Below, piece by piece: positions 17,133 through 25,631 of a stretch of DNA of 64,000 nt. Both the position numbers and the translations under genes were made by a program. Location: assembly GCF_014643635.1 (NCBI RefSeq), contig NZ_BMJV01000002.1, forward strand, positions 372,001 through 436,000. Reading direction: 5' to 3'. The notes under the pieces were generated by a model. It did not search any database. It was given only the letters and a program-made list of their open reading frames with translations, and had not been told where the DNA came from. Source of the stretch: Salipiger pallidus. Lineage in GTDB: Bacteria; Pseudomonadota; Alphaproteobacteria; Rhodobacterales; Rhodobacteraceae. Numbering within the stretch: the stretch's first letter is position 1; each line of letters begins with the position of its first letter.

Positions 17133-17162
17133 AGGTGTATCAAGTTGTAGCCAGATACACCT
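17133..17162. promoter_or_regulatory. 9-bp inverted repeat upstream of tnsA (element 1)
   Basis: AGGTGTATC and GATACACCT are perfect arms around a 12-nt spacer. In element 2 (31950-31979) the arms are identical while the spacer differs, which suggests a protein- or RNA-level function. Confidence 0.5.
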
Positions 17163-17290
17163 CATTCATGACCCAACTTTCGGCCCCGGTCAAGCGTGCA
17201 GAGACTTCTGCGGGCCGGGGCTCCGTGTCTCCATGAAAGAGGACCCCGTTGCACCGGCAGGTATGCCTGCGGTGCCGGGAGCAACAGCCT

Positions 17291-17983
17291 ATGTATGACG
17301 AAGATTTCGGGGGGCCGTACGTCCCGCCCGAGCGGACGCGCGCGACTCGCATGTTCCCCGCCCGATCGCGGGCGAGTGCACGAGGGTTTCTGGTCGCGAA
17401 ACTGCGTGCTCAGGCCGCTTGGCGGCAGCTGATCTTCGAGAGCCACCTTGAGCGCAAGTGCCTCCTGGTGCTGCTCTCCCAGCATGCGGTCGTCGATATC
17501 TGGGATCAGCCGCCGCAGGTCACCTATAGAAACCAAGATGGGAAGCTGAAGCCACACACCTTCGATTTCCTGGCCACGTTGGACGACGGCAAAAGGATCG
17601 CGATTGCCGTCAAACCGGATGGGCTGGTCGAACGAAATGGTTTCGACCGTGAGTTCGCGCTGATCAGGGCGCAGACCGCGAAGCAATTCGCGGACGATGC
17701 ACTGCTCGTAACGGATAGTAGCTTCTCCGCGGCCGAAGTGCGCAACGCGGAGCTGCTGCACATGTTTCGACAGGTCGAGGATGCCGAAGCAGATGCGGCG
17801 GTTCAGCAGGTGCTCCGTGGCATGAACCGCGAAATGTCTCTGGGGCAGGTTGTTGCCGCGACCTGTCTGGAGGGGAGGGCATTCCGCGCAGGCTTCAAGG
17901 CGATCTTCAACGGGGCCGCCATGACGAACCTGTCCGTTCCTGTGACCGAGGCCAGCATGCTCTCGATGCCGGAGGTGCACTGA
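17291..17983 (+). CDS. tnsA: Tn7-like transposase endonuclease subunit TnsA
   Basis: TnsA cleaves the 5' strands at transposon ends and works with TnsB to give cut-and-paste movement. The 230-aa protein has the endonuclease residues E in FESHLERK, D in TFDFLATL and K in AVKPDG. I used the ATG at 17291 (MYDEDFGG), since the truncated copy at 32108 is conserved from the same point. The stop overlaps the tnsB start by one base. A 5' part of this gene is repeated at 32108-32325. Confidence 0.9.
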   Translation: MYDEDFGGPYVPPERTRATRMFPARSRASARGFLVAKLRAQAAWRQLIFESHLERKCLLVLLSQHAVVDIWDQPPQVTYRNQDGKLKPHTFDFLATLDDGKRIAIAVKPDGLVERNGFDREFALIRAQTAKQFADDALLVTDSSFSAAEVRNAELLHMFRQVEDAEADAAVQQVLRGMNREMSLGQVVAATCLEGRAFRAGFKAIFNGAAMTNLSVPVTEASMLSMPEVH

Positions 17984-20142
17984 TGGCAGTCAGGCTACGG
18001 ATCAGTAAATCAGATGCGCTGGTCGTGGGCGGCACCGTGCATGTGGTCTGCGGCGTCTTGGATAGCACGCTGGAACTGCGTCCATTGGACGGCAGTTCGG
18101 ATTTGCTCTGCTTCAGCCATGCCGATGTCAAACGCATGATCGATGAGGGCAAGGCGTCCATTGAGTACGGCTATTTTTCCGGTGCGCAAGCCGCGCGCCG
18201 CGCCTTGGCGAGCAGCGCGCTCATCAGCCGGATGGACGCAGCCGAAAAAGCCGAGATCTTCCGCAAGCAGCTCTATGTCGATTGCTTTCTCGAAGCGGAG
18301 GCGAATGGCGAGGTAAACCGCTCCAATGACCCCTGCGTCGCATTCCTCCCTCAGTTGGAAAAACGTGTCGAGGCCAAGATATTGGAGCAGATACGCCATG
18401 GTGGGGATGGGGCGGAGCTGGGGAAACTTCTCTCCAAGAAGCATCCCGGTCGCACGGCCCTAATGGCTTCGGTGCGACTTTGGCAGGAAACACGTGATCC
18501 CATGTGCTTCGTCAAGAAGAGCCGGTTTAACGGGGGTAATGCCAAGCGGGTCTCGTCTCAGGTCGAGAGTGCCATACAGGCTGCGATCAAGACATACCTG
18601 CATCCGGGCCGGCTCAACATCCCGCACATCGCGGATGAGGCAAATCGAATTATTCGTGACTTGAACAAGTCGCTTGCTCTGAGTGACCAGCTTCCGGAGC
18701 GGGAGACTTGCCAGAGTACGGTGCGACGACGCATCGCCGAACTCGACCAGTTTGAAACCTGCGCGGCTCGGGAAGGAGTAGCGAAGGCCAAGAACAAGTT
18801 GGGACCTTACGGTCAGGGTCTTGAGATCGAAGCGCCCTTGCAGCGCATCGAAATGGACGAGTGGCAGATCGACCTCATCGCCATGCTGGAAGAAGCCGGG
18901 ATCGATGTCAGCGAGCCGAAGTTTGACGAACTTCGGACAGGGCGCTTCTGGGTCTGCGTCGCAATCGATGCCGCGACGAGGGTGATCTTGGCCATCAAGA
19001 TGGCGAGAATGCCGAGCCACGAGACCGCACTGGCGACCCTATGGTTGGCCATGCGGAACAAGAGCGAGATATCCAAACAGCTGGGGTGCAAGACAGAGTG
19101 GAGCCAGCACGGCCACATTTTCAACGTGGTGGTGGATAACGGAGCTTCCTTCGTCAACCCGGAGTTCAAGGCGGCGCTCGCAGACCTCGGGATCGGGTAT
19201 GAAGTGCTGCCAGCAGGTGTGCCCAAGCTGCGGGGACGCGTTGAACGCGTCTTCCGGACATTCGTGACGATGCTCATGCCACTCCTGACGGGCAGAACGT
19301 TTAGCAATCCGCAGGAGCGCGGCGACTACCCGTCTGACAAGTACGTGGTGCATACCGCGGACAGCATTGTGGAACTTATGGTGCGCTTCGTCGTCGATGC
19401 CTACCACCATCGTGCGCATCGTGGCTTGGAATACGCGACACCCGCCGACACCTGGAACCGATTGATGGCGCTCTACGGGCATAGCCCGGCAAAATCACCT
19501 CATGTTCTCCGCCATTTCCTCGGTATCCCGCAGAAGCGTCAGCTTGGTCGTCACGGCGTCCTTGTCTGTGGCATAGCCTACACGAGCCGCAAGCTCGCCG
19601 CCTTTTTCCAGCGGAGGGGGGCGCAGCAGATCGATCTTCGCATCGACCCTGAGGACATGGGGTACGTCTCTGCCTGGTTCGATGATGCATGGCACACAAT
19701 TCCGGCTGGATTGCCGAATGCGCGTGGAACTTCGCTCGCCGTTTGGGAGGCGACCATCCGCGAATTGCGGCGGTCGAACAAGGCTGCCGCACGCCTCCAT
19801 ATCGAGGTCGTCGATGCCGCCCTTGAGCGCATCAAGCAGATCGATGATCACCAACGCGCGTGGCGCCAGATTGGCCCGCTGACCGTGTCTGCAAAAGACA
19901 TTCGCAGGGCGGAGCACGAAAGCTTCTATGGCCTGAGTTTCGGGGTCGTCCCCGGCGAGGTCATCGAGAAACCGGCGGCCGCGGGGACGGCAAGCCTGAC
20001 CAGCTCGCTCTCGGACATTACTGCGTCAAAGGGGGCAAGCATCGAGGGGGAGCCCACGGTCGACCACTCTTCCGACCAGGTCCAACTGCCGAATGATCCC
20101 GAAATCGAATGGAGATTCAGTGATGAAGACGAACAAGAGTAG
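17983..20142 (+). CDS. tnsB: Tn7-like DDE transposase TnsB
   Basis: The 719-aa protein is the retroviral-integrase-fold transposase that joins 3' ends to the target. The catalytic triad is visible: D292 in EMDEWQID, D385 in VVDNGASF and E421 in RGRVERVF. An N-terminal DNA-binding region and a C-terminal tail, which in the family contacts TnsC, flank the core. It is embedded in tnsA-tnsB-tnsC with overlapping ends. Confidence 0.93.
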   Translation: MAVRLRISKSDALVVGGTVHVVCGVLDSTLELRPLDGSSDLLCFSHADVKRMIDEGKASIEYGYFSGAQAARRALASSALISRMDAAEKAEIFRKQLYVDCFLEAEANGEVNRSNDPCVAFLPQLEKRVEAKILEQIRHGGDGAELGKLLSKKHPGRTALMASVRLWQETRDPMCFVKKSRFNGGNAKRVSSQVESAIQAAIKTYLHPGRLNIPHIADEANRIIRDLNKSLALSDQLPERETCQSTVRRRIAELDQFETCAAREGVAKAKNKLGPYGQGLEIEAPLQRIEMDEWQIDLIAMLEEAGIDVSEPKFDELRTGRFWVCVAIDAATRVILAIKMARMPSHETALATLWLAMRNKSEISKQLGCKTEWSQHGHIFNVVVDNGASFVNPEFKAALADLGIGYEVLPAGVPKLRGRVERVFRTFVTMLMPLLTGRTFSNPQERGDYPSDKYVVHTADSIVELMVRFVVDAYHHRAHRGLEYATPADTWNRLMALYGHSPAKSPHVLRHFLGIPQKRQLGRHGVLVCGIAYTSRKLAAFFQRRGAQQIDLRIDPEDMGYVSAWFDDAWHTIPAGLPNARGTSLAVWEATIRELRRSNKAAARLHIEVVDAALERIKQIDDHQRAWRQIGPLTVSAKDIRRAEHESFYGLSFGVVPGEVIEKPAAAGTASLTSSLSDITASKGASIEGEPTVDHSSDQVQLPNDPEIEWRFSDEDEQE

Positions 20143-21091
20143 TCCTGAGGTCCGGCAGATCATTCAGGACATTCGGGGCGCCTACGTCCCGACCATGGCC
20201 TACGACCGCCTCGATGAGTATTTCGACCAGTTGCTCGAACAGAGGCGCGCGGACCTCGCTGAGGGCATTGTGTCCGACCTCAGGGGCATCGTCCTCGTCG
20301 GTCGCTCAGGGGCGGGCAAGACGACGGCAATTCAGGAGCTGAGGCGGCGTTACCGGAAAAGATTGGTGTACGACAACCTGGACGGCGTGAATGAGATGAT
20401 CAGCCTCAAAGTGCCTTCGCCGGCCACGATGAAGTTCGTCGCGACGGCTGCGCTGCACGCGGCGGGCTATCCGCTCGTCCGCGATCGGTCAGCGGCTGTT
20501 ATCTGGGGTCTCGTGAAGCAGCAGTTCAAGTTGCGGAAGACCCTCTTCATGCACATGGACGAGGCGCAGGACTTGGCCCAGCACCAGACCGACAAGGAGC
20601 GGCAGGCCATCGTCAATACGCTCAAGTCCCTGATGGAGAACAGTCAGTGGCCCGTCGGACTGCTTCTGACCGGAATGCCCGGCCTCAAGTCGATCATCAA
20701 TCAGGACGCGCAGCTGGCACGCCGCATGTATCCGATCGAGATCGAACGCCTGTCGCCATATGCTGGGCAGGATCAGGTCCTTGGCCTTGTGGCGCGTTAC
20801 TGCGACAGGGCGAAGGTGCAGCGTGATGACGATGTCAGGGCGGCGGAGTTCGCGTCACGCCTCATGCTGGCGGCGGACTACGAGTTTGGGTTGCTCGCTC
20901 AGTTCATCGTAGAGGCGCTGACGCGTGCTCTCCGGTCCGACGGCCTGGAGGCATGTCTGTCCAGGCGGCATTTCGCGGAGGTCTATCACATGCGAACTGC
21001 CTTCGGCCCGGGACTGAACCCGTTTCTCGCCGAGGATTTCCACCGGATTGATCCGCGCCGGTGTTTCGATGACGGGGGCGACGATGTCTGA
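20123..21091 (+). CDS. tnsC: AAA+ transposition regulator TnsC
   Basis: The 322-aa ATPase has Walker A GRSGAGKTT (residues 60-68) and Walker B LFMHMDEAQ (D146, E147). TnsC forms filaments on target DNA and bridges the target selector to TnsAB. The ATG at 20123 overlaps the end of tnsB by 20 bases, and its own end overlaps the tniQ start. Confidence 0.93.
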   Translation: MKTNKSSPEVRQIIQDIRGAYVPTMAYDRLDEYFDQLLEQRRADLAEGIVSDLRGIVLVGRSGAGKTTAIQELRRRYRKRLVYDNLDGVNEMISLKVPSPATMKFVATAALHAAGYPLVRDRSAAVIWGLVKQQFKLRKTLFMHMDEAQDLAQHQTDKERQAIVNTLKSLMENSQWPVGLLLTGMPGLKSIINQDAQLARRMYPIEIERLSPYAGQDQVLGLVARYCDRAKVQRDDDVRAAEFASRLMLAADYEFGLLAQFIVEALTRALRSDGLEACLSRRHFAEVYHMRTAFGPGLNPFLAEDFHRIDPRRCFDDGGDDV

Positions 21092-22541
21092 GGACGACAT
21101 GCACAATGTGCGGCTGGCGCTGACCGTTTCTCCGCTCAACGGGGAAACTCCCGCAAGCATCGGCTCCCGGCTCGCCGCCCGAAATGGCGTCAGGCCGCGA
21201 GACCTATGTTCCGACATGGGAATGCGGTGGCCGTTTCTTTGTTCCGGCCACCCGGACCAGCTTGCTCTGCTCGCCGACGTCGGGGGCCTTGAGTTGCCTC
21301 ATCTTGAGCTTTGGAGCGCACAGCAGGTTCGGACCGGTCACTACCGGGTCGGTCGCACCAAGAGCAGCACGGGCGTGTTCCGGCGCACGTCCAGCCGGGT
21401 CTGCCCGACATGCACAGAAGAGGCTCTTGCGGAAATGGGACGGTATGGGGCGCATCAGCTGCTCGAGTGGAATGTCCTGTGCCTTTCCGGGTGCGCGCGC
21501 CACAAAACGGCTCTTCTGGACCTGCCGCGTGCTGCAACCTCGCACGAAACCTATGATGTCGTGGCCCAGGTCGATCTCCACCGCGATCTGGTGAAGCAGG
21601 CCGCGGATCGGCAGCAGGTATATGAGGCGACCGAGTTCGAAACCTACGCCCGCGGCAGGATTTACGGGGCGCCGCAGGCTGACTGGCTCAGCGGCTTGGA
21701 GCTCACTCATCTCCACGGGGCCTGTATGACGCTGGGTGCGGCCATCTGCGGCGCGCCTTTGCAGCATTTCTCATCGTACGGTCAGGCTCAGGAGCGCGAG
21801 TTTTGCGTCGAGGGGCTGCGGGTTCTTTCCGCCGGTTCGGAGAGCCTCCTTCGCTGCATGGAGGAGCTCAAAGCGCGCTCCCGCTCGCGCCGGCCGTATT
21901 ATTCGACTGACCTCGGCGCGTTCTACCATTGGCTCCGCGCTGCACACGAGCGCCCGGAGCTGCAACGCCTGGTCGCCTGCGTCCACGCCTTCGCGGTGCG
22001 CAGCTACACGATGAAGCCCAACAGGCGCGTGTTGGGCAGGCCGGTGCCCGGTGTCCAGCGAATGTCATTTGATTCAGCGCGCAGGCAAACCGGCCTCGGG
22101 GTCGCGCTGTTGAAGCGGCTGATCGGTCACGTCGATGGTCTTTCCGATACAGAGACCGAAGCCCTGACGGAAACGACGCCGGAGCAGCTCGACAGGGCGC
22201 TCGAATTCTGGGGTGGGTTGCGAAACCTCAAAACCACGGCTGCTGCGCTGAACGTTTTGCCGACGCAGGTGAAGGGGCTGATCGACAAGGGAGTTCTGCG
22301 GTCGATCAGGTTCGGCACTGCGCTGCGCTATGTCTACGCTGAAGATGTGGGCCTGATCTTGGCAGAGGTGGCTGCACTGCATGAAGTGCCGGGTGTCGGG
22401 ACCTATCTCTTGCTTCGAGATCATTGTCGAAACCATCGTATTGGTTTGGTACGCCTGATCACGCTCTGGCGGGAGGGAAAAATTGAGGGGCTCGCCCGTG
22501 TGGCAGACGTGACAGGACTCCAGGCGATCCTCGTTCCGTAA
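21084..22541 (+). CDS. tniQ: TniQ/TnsD-family target selector, cut short by an in-frame TAA
   Basis: The 485-aa product from ATG 21084 begins with the TniQ N-terminus (LTVSPLNGETPASIGSRLAARNG) and carries the zinc-binding cysteines CPTC and a later C-x2-H. It should recruit TnsC to the chosen site. The frame stops at TAA 22539-22541 but remains open for another 127 codons. Those codons match the C-terminal layout of the tniQ-like gene at 12428-13330, so the stop looks like a nonsense change removing the last DNA-binding part. The protein may still be partly active. Confidence 0.85.
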   Translation: MSEDDMHNVRLALTVSPLNGETPASIGSRLAARNGVRPRDLCSDMGMRWPFLCSGHPDQLALLADVGGLELPHLELWSAQQVRTGHYRVGRTKSSTGVFRRTSSRVCPTCTEEALAEMGRYGAHQLLEWNVLCLSGCARHKTALLDLPRAATSHETYDVVAQVDLHRDLVKQAADRQQVYEATEFETYARGRIYGAPQADWLSGLELTHLHGACMTLGAAICGAPLQHFSSYGQAQEREFCVEGLRVLSAGSESLLRCMEELKARSRSRRPYYSTDLGAFYHWLRAAHERPELQRLVACVHAFAVRSYTMKPNRRVLGRPVPGVQRMSFDSARRQTGLGVALLKRLIGHVDGLSDTETEALTETTPEQLDRALEFWGGLRNLKTTAAALNVLPTQVKGLIDKGVLRSIRFGTALRYVYAEDVGLILAEVAALHEVPGVGTYLLLRDHCRNHRIGLVRLITLWREGKIEGLARVADVTGLQAILVP

Positions 22542-22925
22542 GAGGTTGAAGTCGGCGCGGGTGACGTCCCGCTCGCGCTGCGCGATCTGACGCCGCTTGA
22601 GGCCGCAGCCTACTTGAAGATCGGGGTTGGGGCCATTCGGGCGCTTCGGGATGCTGGATATCTTGGCCACGCGAAGTGTGTGAACGCCGACACCAATCAC
22701 CGACACACCCTGATCACCAGGACCAGCATTCGGGACTTCGAGGCGCGGTTTCTTACACTAGGGCAGCTCGCCAAGGCGTCGAAGGTAGCCCCGATCCATT
22801 TGGCGCGAAGGCTGGATAGGGAAGGGGTCCCGACAGTTAGCTGCGGCGGGCGACATGTTCGCGCCTACGAACGATCGCAGGTCGCCGCGCATGGGGCACT
22901 CATTAGGAGCGCGAGCTATGGATGA
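22542..22925 (+). pseudogene. C-terminal remainder of tniQ after the internal stop
   Basis: Same frame as tniQ. The segment holds two HTH-like modules: TPLEAAAYLKIGVGAIRALR and LGQLAKASKVAPIHLARRL. A TTG at 22614 could start a separate 103-aa protein, but no strong ribosome binding site is seen. Its end overlaps the next ATG (22918), typical of an originally continuous operon. Confidence 0.7.
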
Positions 22926-23151
22926 TGACATCGAACGCCTGAGGAGCTTGCTCTTGGCCATGAGCGAGGTGGACGTGGAGGGTGTGAAGTATCGTGAGCT
23001 ACGAGCGCAGTTGATTTCCGAACTCGTTCGGATGCGGGCAGAACAAGACCTGCTCGAACGGTTGCGGTCAGTTCAAGATCAGGTTGAGCGTATAGGCGCC
23101 CGCGACCCCGACTTTAATTTGAAGGACTTCATGGATGCTGGTTGGGAGTAG
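22918..23151 (+). CDS. small coiled-coil protein of the tns operon
   Basis: This 77-aa acidic protein (MDDDIERLRSLLLAMSEV...) is predicted helical with heptad-like leucines. AGGAG lies 9 nt upstream of the ATG, and the start overlaps the tniQ remainder, implying coupling to the tns operon. I do not recognise a family. A role as an accessory transposition protein is only positional inference. Confidence 0.6.
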   Translation: MDDDIERLRSLLLAMSEVDVEGVKYRELRAQLISELVRMRAEQDLLERLRSVQDQVERIGARDPDFNLKDFMDAGWE

Positions 23152-23422
23152 CAGGTGGAGGATGTTCGTAGAGATTTGACGACAGCAGTGCGCAATCGCC
23201 ACTTTCGGACCCCTGCAAGGTCGTCGCTCATAGCCTAGCTAAGTACTGCGGCGCAGCTTCCGAGTTGCCAAGGTTCTCAAAGCGTGCAGAATCTCGTTGA
23301 TCCGAAAAGCCACCCTCGGGAAAGTATCGACTTTCGCGACATTCATGCTGACAGTTCGGTTGGATAGGGGTTGGCATATGCTGTTGCGTTGATCTGTGGT
23401 TCATTGTGAGACGAGAGTGAAA

Positions 23423-23791
23423 ATGAATTCTAAGAAAGGCCGCGATAACGAGAAGACCGTGCCGATATTGCTTCGATACGGCACCCCGCGTCGCAACGAG
23501 CCATCCATGCCTGGCCGCTATTGCAATGAGCATGAGATGTGGATGGTCCCGACGAACGCGGGTGAACGCCACGCGATAGATATGCCCAACTCTCAGCTTT
23601 CACTGGTGACTAAGACGCTAACGCATACCGAGCAGGATGATGAGTCGTTCTCCACGACCAACATGCTGCAAACCAAGACTGAGGCCGAGCTGGAGCGGGA
23701 AGACCAAGCTTTGGGCGCATTGGTTGCGTCACTTCAAACAAAAACTGATGCGGGACGGGAAGCCGATGACACGGCTGAAATGCTTGTTTGA
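23423..23791 (+). CDS. candidate graspetide (ATP-grasp RiPP) precursor with three core repeats
   Basis: The 122-aa protein has a basic N-terminal leader (residues 1-55, including PGRYCNEHEMWMV) and three repeats of L-x-T-K-T-x4-E-x-[D/E]-D at residues 61-73, 82-94 and 104-116, spaced 21 and 22 residues apart. Acceptor Thr/Lys and donor Glu/Asp side chains at fixed spacing are what graspetide ligases cross-link. Codons differ among the repeats, so the pattern is kept at protein level. The gene overlaps the ATP-grasp gene by 26 bases. No protease-type leader cut site is obvious. Confidence 0.72.
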   Translation: MNSKKGRDNEKTVPILLRYGTPRRNEPSMPGRYCNEHEMWMVPTNAGERHAIDMPNSQLSLVTKTLTHTEQDDESFSTTNMLQTKTEAELEREDQALGALVASLQTKTDAGREADDTAEMLV

Positions 23792-24746
23792 GCATTCTGG
23801 CGGCGTTCTGCTCGCGACGAACAAGAAGGACATTACGACCGACTACCTCGTGCGCGAGATGCGCAATCGTGGCGTGCCTTTCCTTCGGGTAAACACCGAG
23901 GACTTGCCCGAAACGATCATCACCTTCGCGGAGGACGCGACGCTGAATGGAACGATCTCGATCCGCGGTGTCGCTCACCCACTCACCGGGTTTGCAGCAG
24001 CTTACTACAGACGCCCGGAACTGCCTGAGCCAAAAACGATCGAAGGCGGCGACGCGCGTGCGTACGCGGTGCACGAATGGAGCGCCACGACGCGTAGCCT
24101 TTGGAACGCGTTGGAGGGACGCTGGTTAAACTCTCCCTTCGCCATACTGCGTGCGGAGGACAAGCCTCGCCAGCTTTCTGTAGCCCGCGCGTGCGGCCTC
24201 CCAGTTCCGCCAACCGTCATCGGAAACGACTTCGACGCTGCGCGCGGCCTTTTGGAACGGCATCAATGCGTGATCAAGCCACTGCGTCGCGCCTTGGTTG
24301 ACGCACCTAACGGTCCTGGGCAGGTTATCTTCACCTCGGAGCTTGCCAGTCTAAGCGAGGGTGATCGTGCGGCATTTGAGGCCGTCCCAGTAATCGTTCA
24401 GTCGCTGGTTCCCAAGCGTCGCGATCTCCGCGTCACCGTCGTGGATCAAGTTGCAATCGCGGTCGCAATTCACTCTCAAGAGCACGAAGAGACCCAGGTC
24501 GATTGGCGTCGAGGTGCACGGACGGACCTTGTCCACGAGCGCATCGCTCTCCCAACCGCAGTCGCGAACGCTTGTGTGGCGGTGGTTCGGAGGCTCGGTC
24601 TGCGCTTCGCAGCCGTGGACCTGGTCGAAGATTGCGACGGAAAATTTTGGTTTCTCGAGGCCAACCCGAACGGGCAGTGGGCTTGGTTGGAGCAGGTTGA
24701 AGGAGTGTCGATCGCGTCGGCACTTGTTGACGCGTTGGTCAAATGA
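23766..24746 (+). CDS. MvdD-type ATP-grasp ribosomal peptide maturase
   Basis: The 326-aa protein begins with the maturase N-terminal domain (LLATNKKDITTDYLV, RVNTEDLP) and carries the YRRP motif near residue 83. The ATP-grasp core follows: a lysine in VIKPL, KRRDLRV, WRRGA, and the Mg-binding AAVDL and FLEANPNGQ (about 296-304). Family members form ester or amide cross-links in precursor peptides using ATP. The start at 23766 was chosen because earlier codons overlap the precursor in another frame. It is coupled upstream to the repeat precursor and downstream (ATGA overlap) to a membrane protein. Confidence 0.85.
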   Translation: MTRLKCLFEHSGGVLLATNKKDITTDYLVREMRNRGVPFLRVNTEDLPETIITFAEDATLNGTISIRGVAHPLTGFAAAYYRRPELPEPKTIEGGDARAYAVHEWSATTRSLWNALEGRWLNSPFAILRAEDKPRQLSVARACGLPVPPTVIGNDFDAARGLLERHQCVIKPLRRALVDAPNGPGQVIFTSELASLSEGDRAAFEAVPVIVQSLVPKRRDLRVTVVDQVAIAVAIHSQEHEETQVDWRRGARTDLVHERIALPTAVANACVAVVRRLGLRFAAVDLVEDCDGKFWFLEANPNGQWAWLEQVEGVSIASALVDALVK

Positions 24747-25510
24747 GTGAGCCCCGTAAGCTTAGATGGGTAATTGGAGCCATCCTGAATATGCTCTTCC
24801 CTCATGCATCAGGGGAGGTAGCCAAGCCACCGGAGAGGGTCGTTACAGCTGAGTTGCTTGTGAAGGATGCCGGGTTGGCGATGGAGATGGCAATCAGTTT
24901 GCATGACGCAGAGGTTCGGCGACGGCAGAGCGCGGATACTAAGGCAGCGTTGTATCTAGCTTTCCTCGCGGCAGTGATTCCCGTGATTGGAGCTTTAAGT
25001 CCAACCGTATCTGACAGTTTCCGAAACCCAGTGCTGGCCATCGATGTTGTGCTCTTCGCCATCGTTTTGGTCTACGTTCTAATGGCAGGCTGGTACGCTG
25101 CGCGCGCGACCGCGCCGAGCGTGGTTAATTCGATCGGGGAAGCCGATCTATCAGATGTATTCAGTGAGAAAGATATCCGAGCGGCCACAGCTATTAAATT
25201 AATTGACGCTACGAGGCTAAATTACCCGCTCAACAATAAGAAGATTACCTATGTTCGCTTGACGCAGGCGCATATTTTTCGCGCATTCCTCGCAATAATG
25301 CTGATCGTCGCTGTGGATTGGGGGGGCGATGTCGCTGCCGCAATCTTCGAGGAAGCGCAGGGGACAGGCAGCGTTCCTGAAAAGTCTGTTTGCTTCGTAA
25401 CAGAGCTAACATCTTCGAGCGGAAGCGGTGCCCTCAGATATCGTCTTGCAGAAGTTGACTACGCCCGTCCTTGCTTACCGCTTTCAATGGGGGCTGACGA
25501 TAATGAATAA
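24743..25510 (+). CDS. membrane protein of the ATP-grasp operon
   Basis: The 255-aa protein has a charged helical N-terminal part ending SLHDAEVRRRQSADTKA, two hydrophobic helices at about 67-87 and 97-119, a cytoplasmic loop, a third helix near 179-194 and a C-terminal tail. The start overlaps the ATP-grasp stop by four bases. The layout recalls small membrane effectors of the SLATT/DUF5706 kind, but I do not see a diagnostic motif. It could be an effector, an immunity protein or part of an export route for the modified peptide. Confidence 0.6.
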   Translation: MSEPRKLRWVIGAILNMLFPHASGEVAKPPERVVTAELLVKDAGLAMEMAISLHDAEVRRRQSADTKAALYLAFLAAVIPVIGALSPTVSDSFRNPVLAIDVVLFAIVLVYVLMAGWYAARATAPSVVNSIGEADLSDVFSEKDIRAATAIKLIDATRLNYPLNNKKITYVRLTQAHIFRAFLAIMLIVAVDWGGDVAAAIFEEAQGTGSVPEKSVCFVTELTSSSGSGALRYRLAEVDYARPCLPLSMGADDNE

Positions 25511-25631
25511 ATACATCCATAAAAATAACCGAAGCCAGCCTTCGATACGCCGGTGTGGTTCATTTCTGGATCAACTTTGCGTCCTGACTGATGCGTCGCA
25601 TGCCGCCGGATTGGCTGTTCATATCATTATT

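Noticed and set aside
14774-25510. Pycsar system formed by the cyclase-like gene and the membrane gene at 24743
   Set aside because: They are about 9 kb apart, on opposite strands, and the membrane gene is coupled to the ATP-grasp gene instead.
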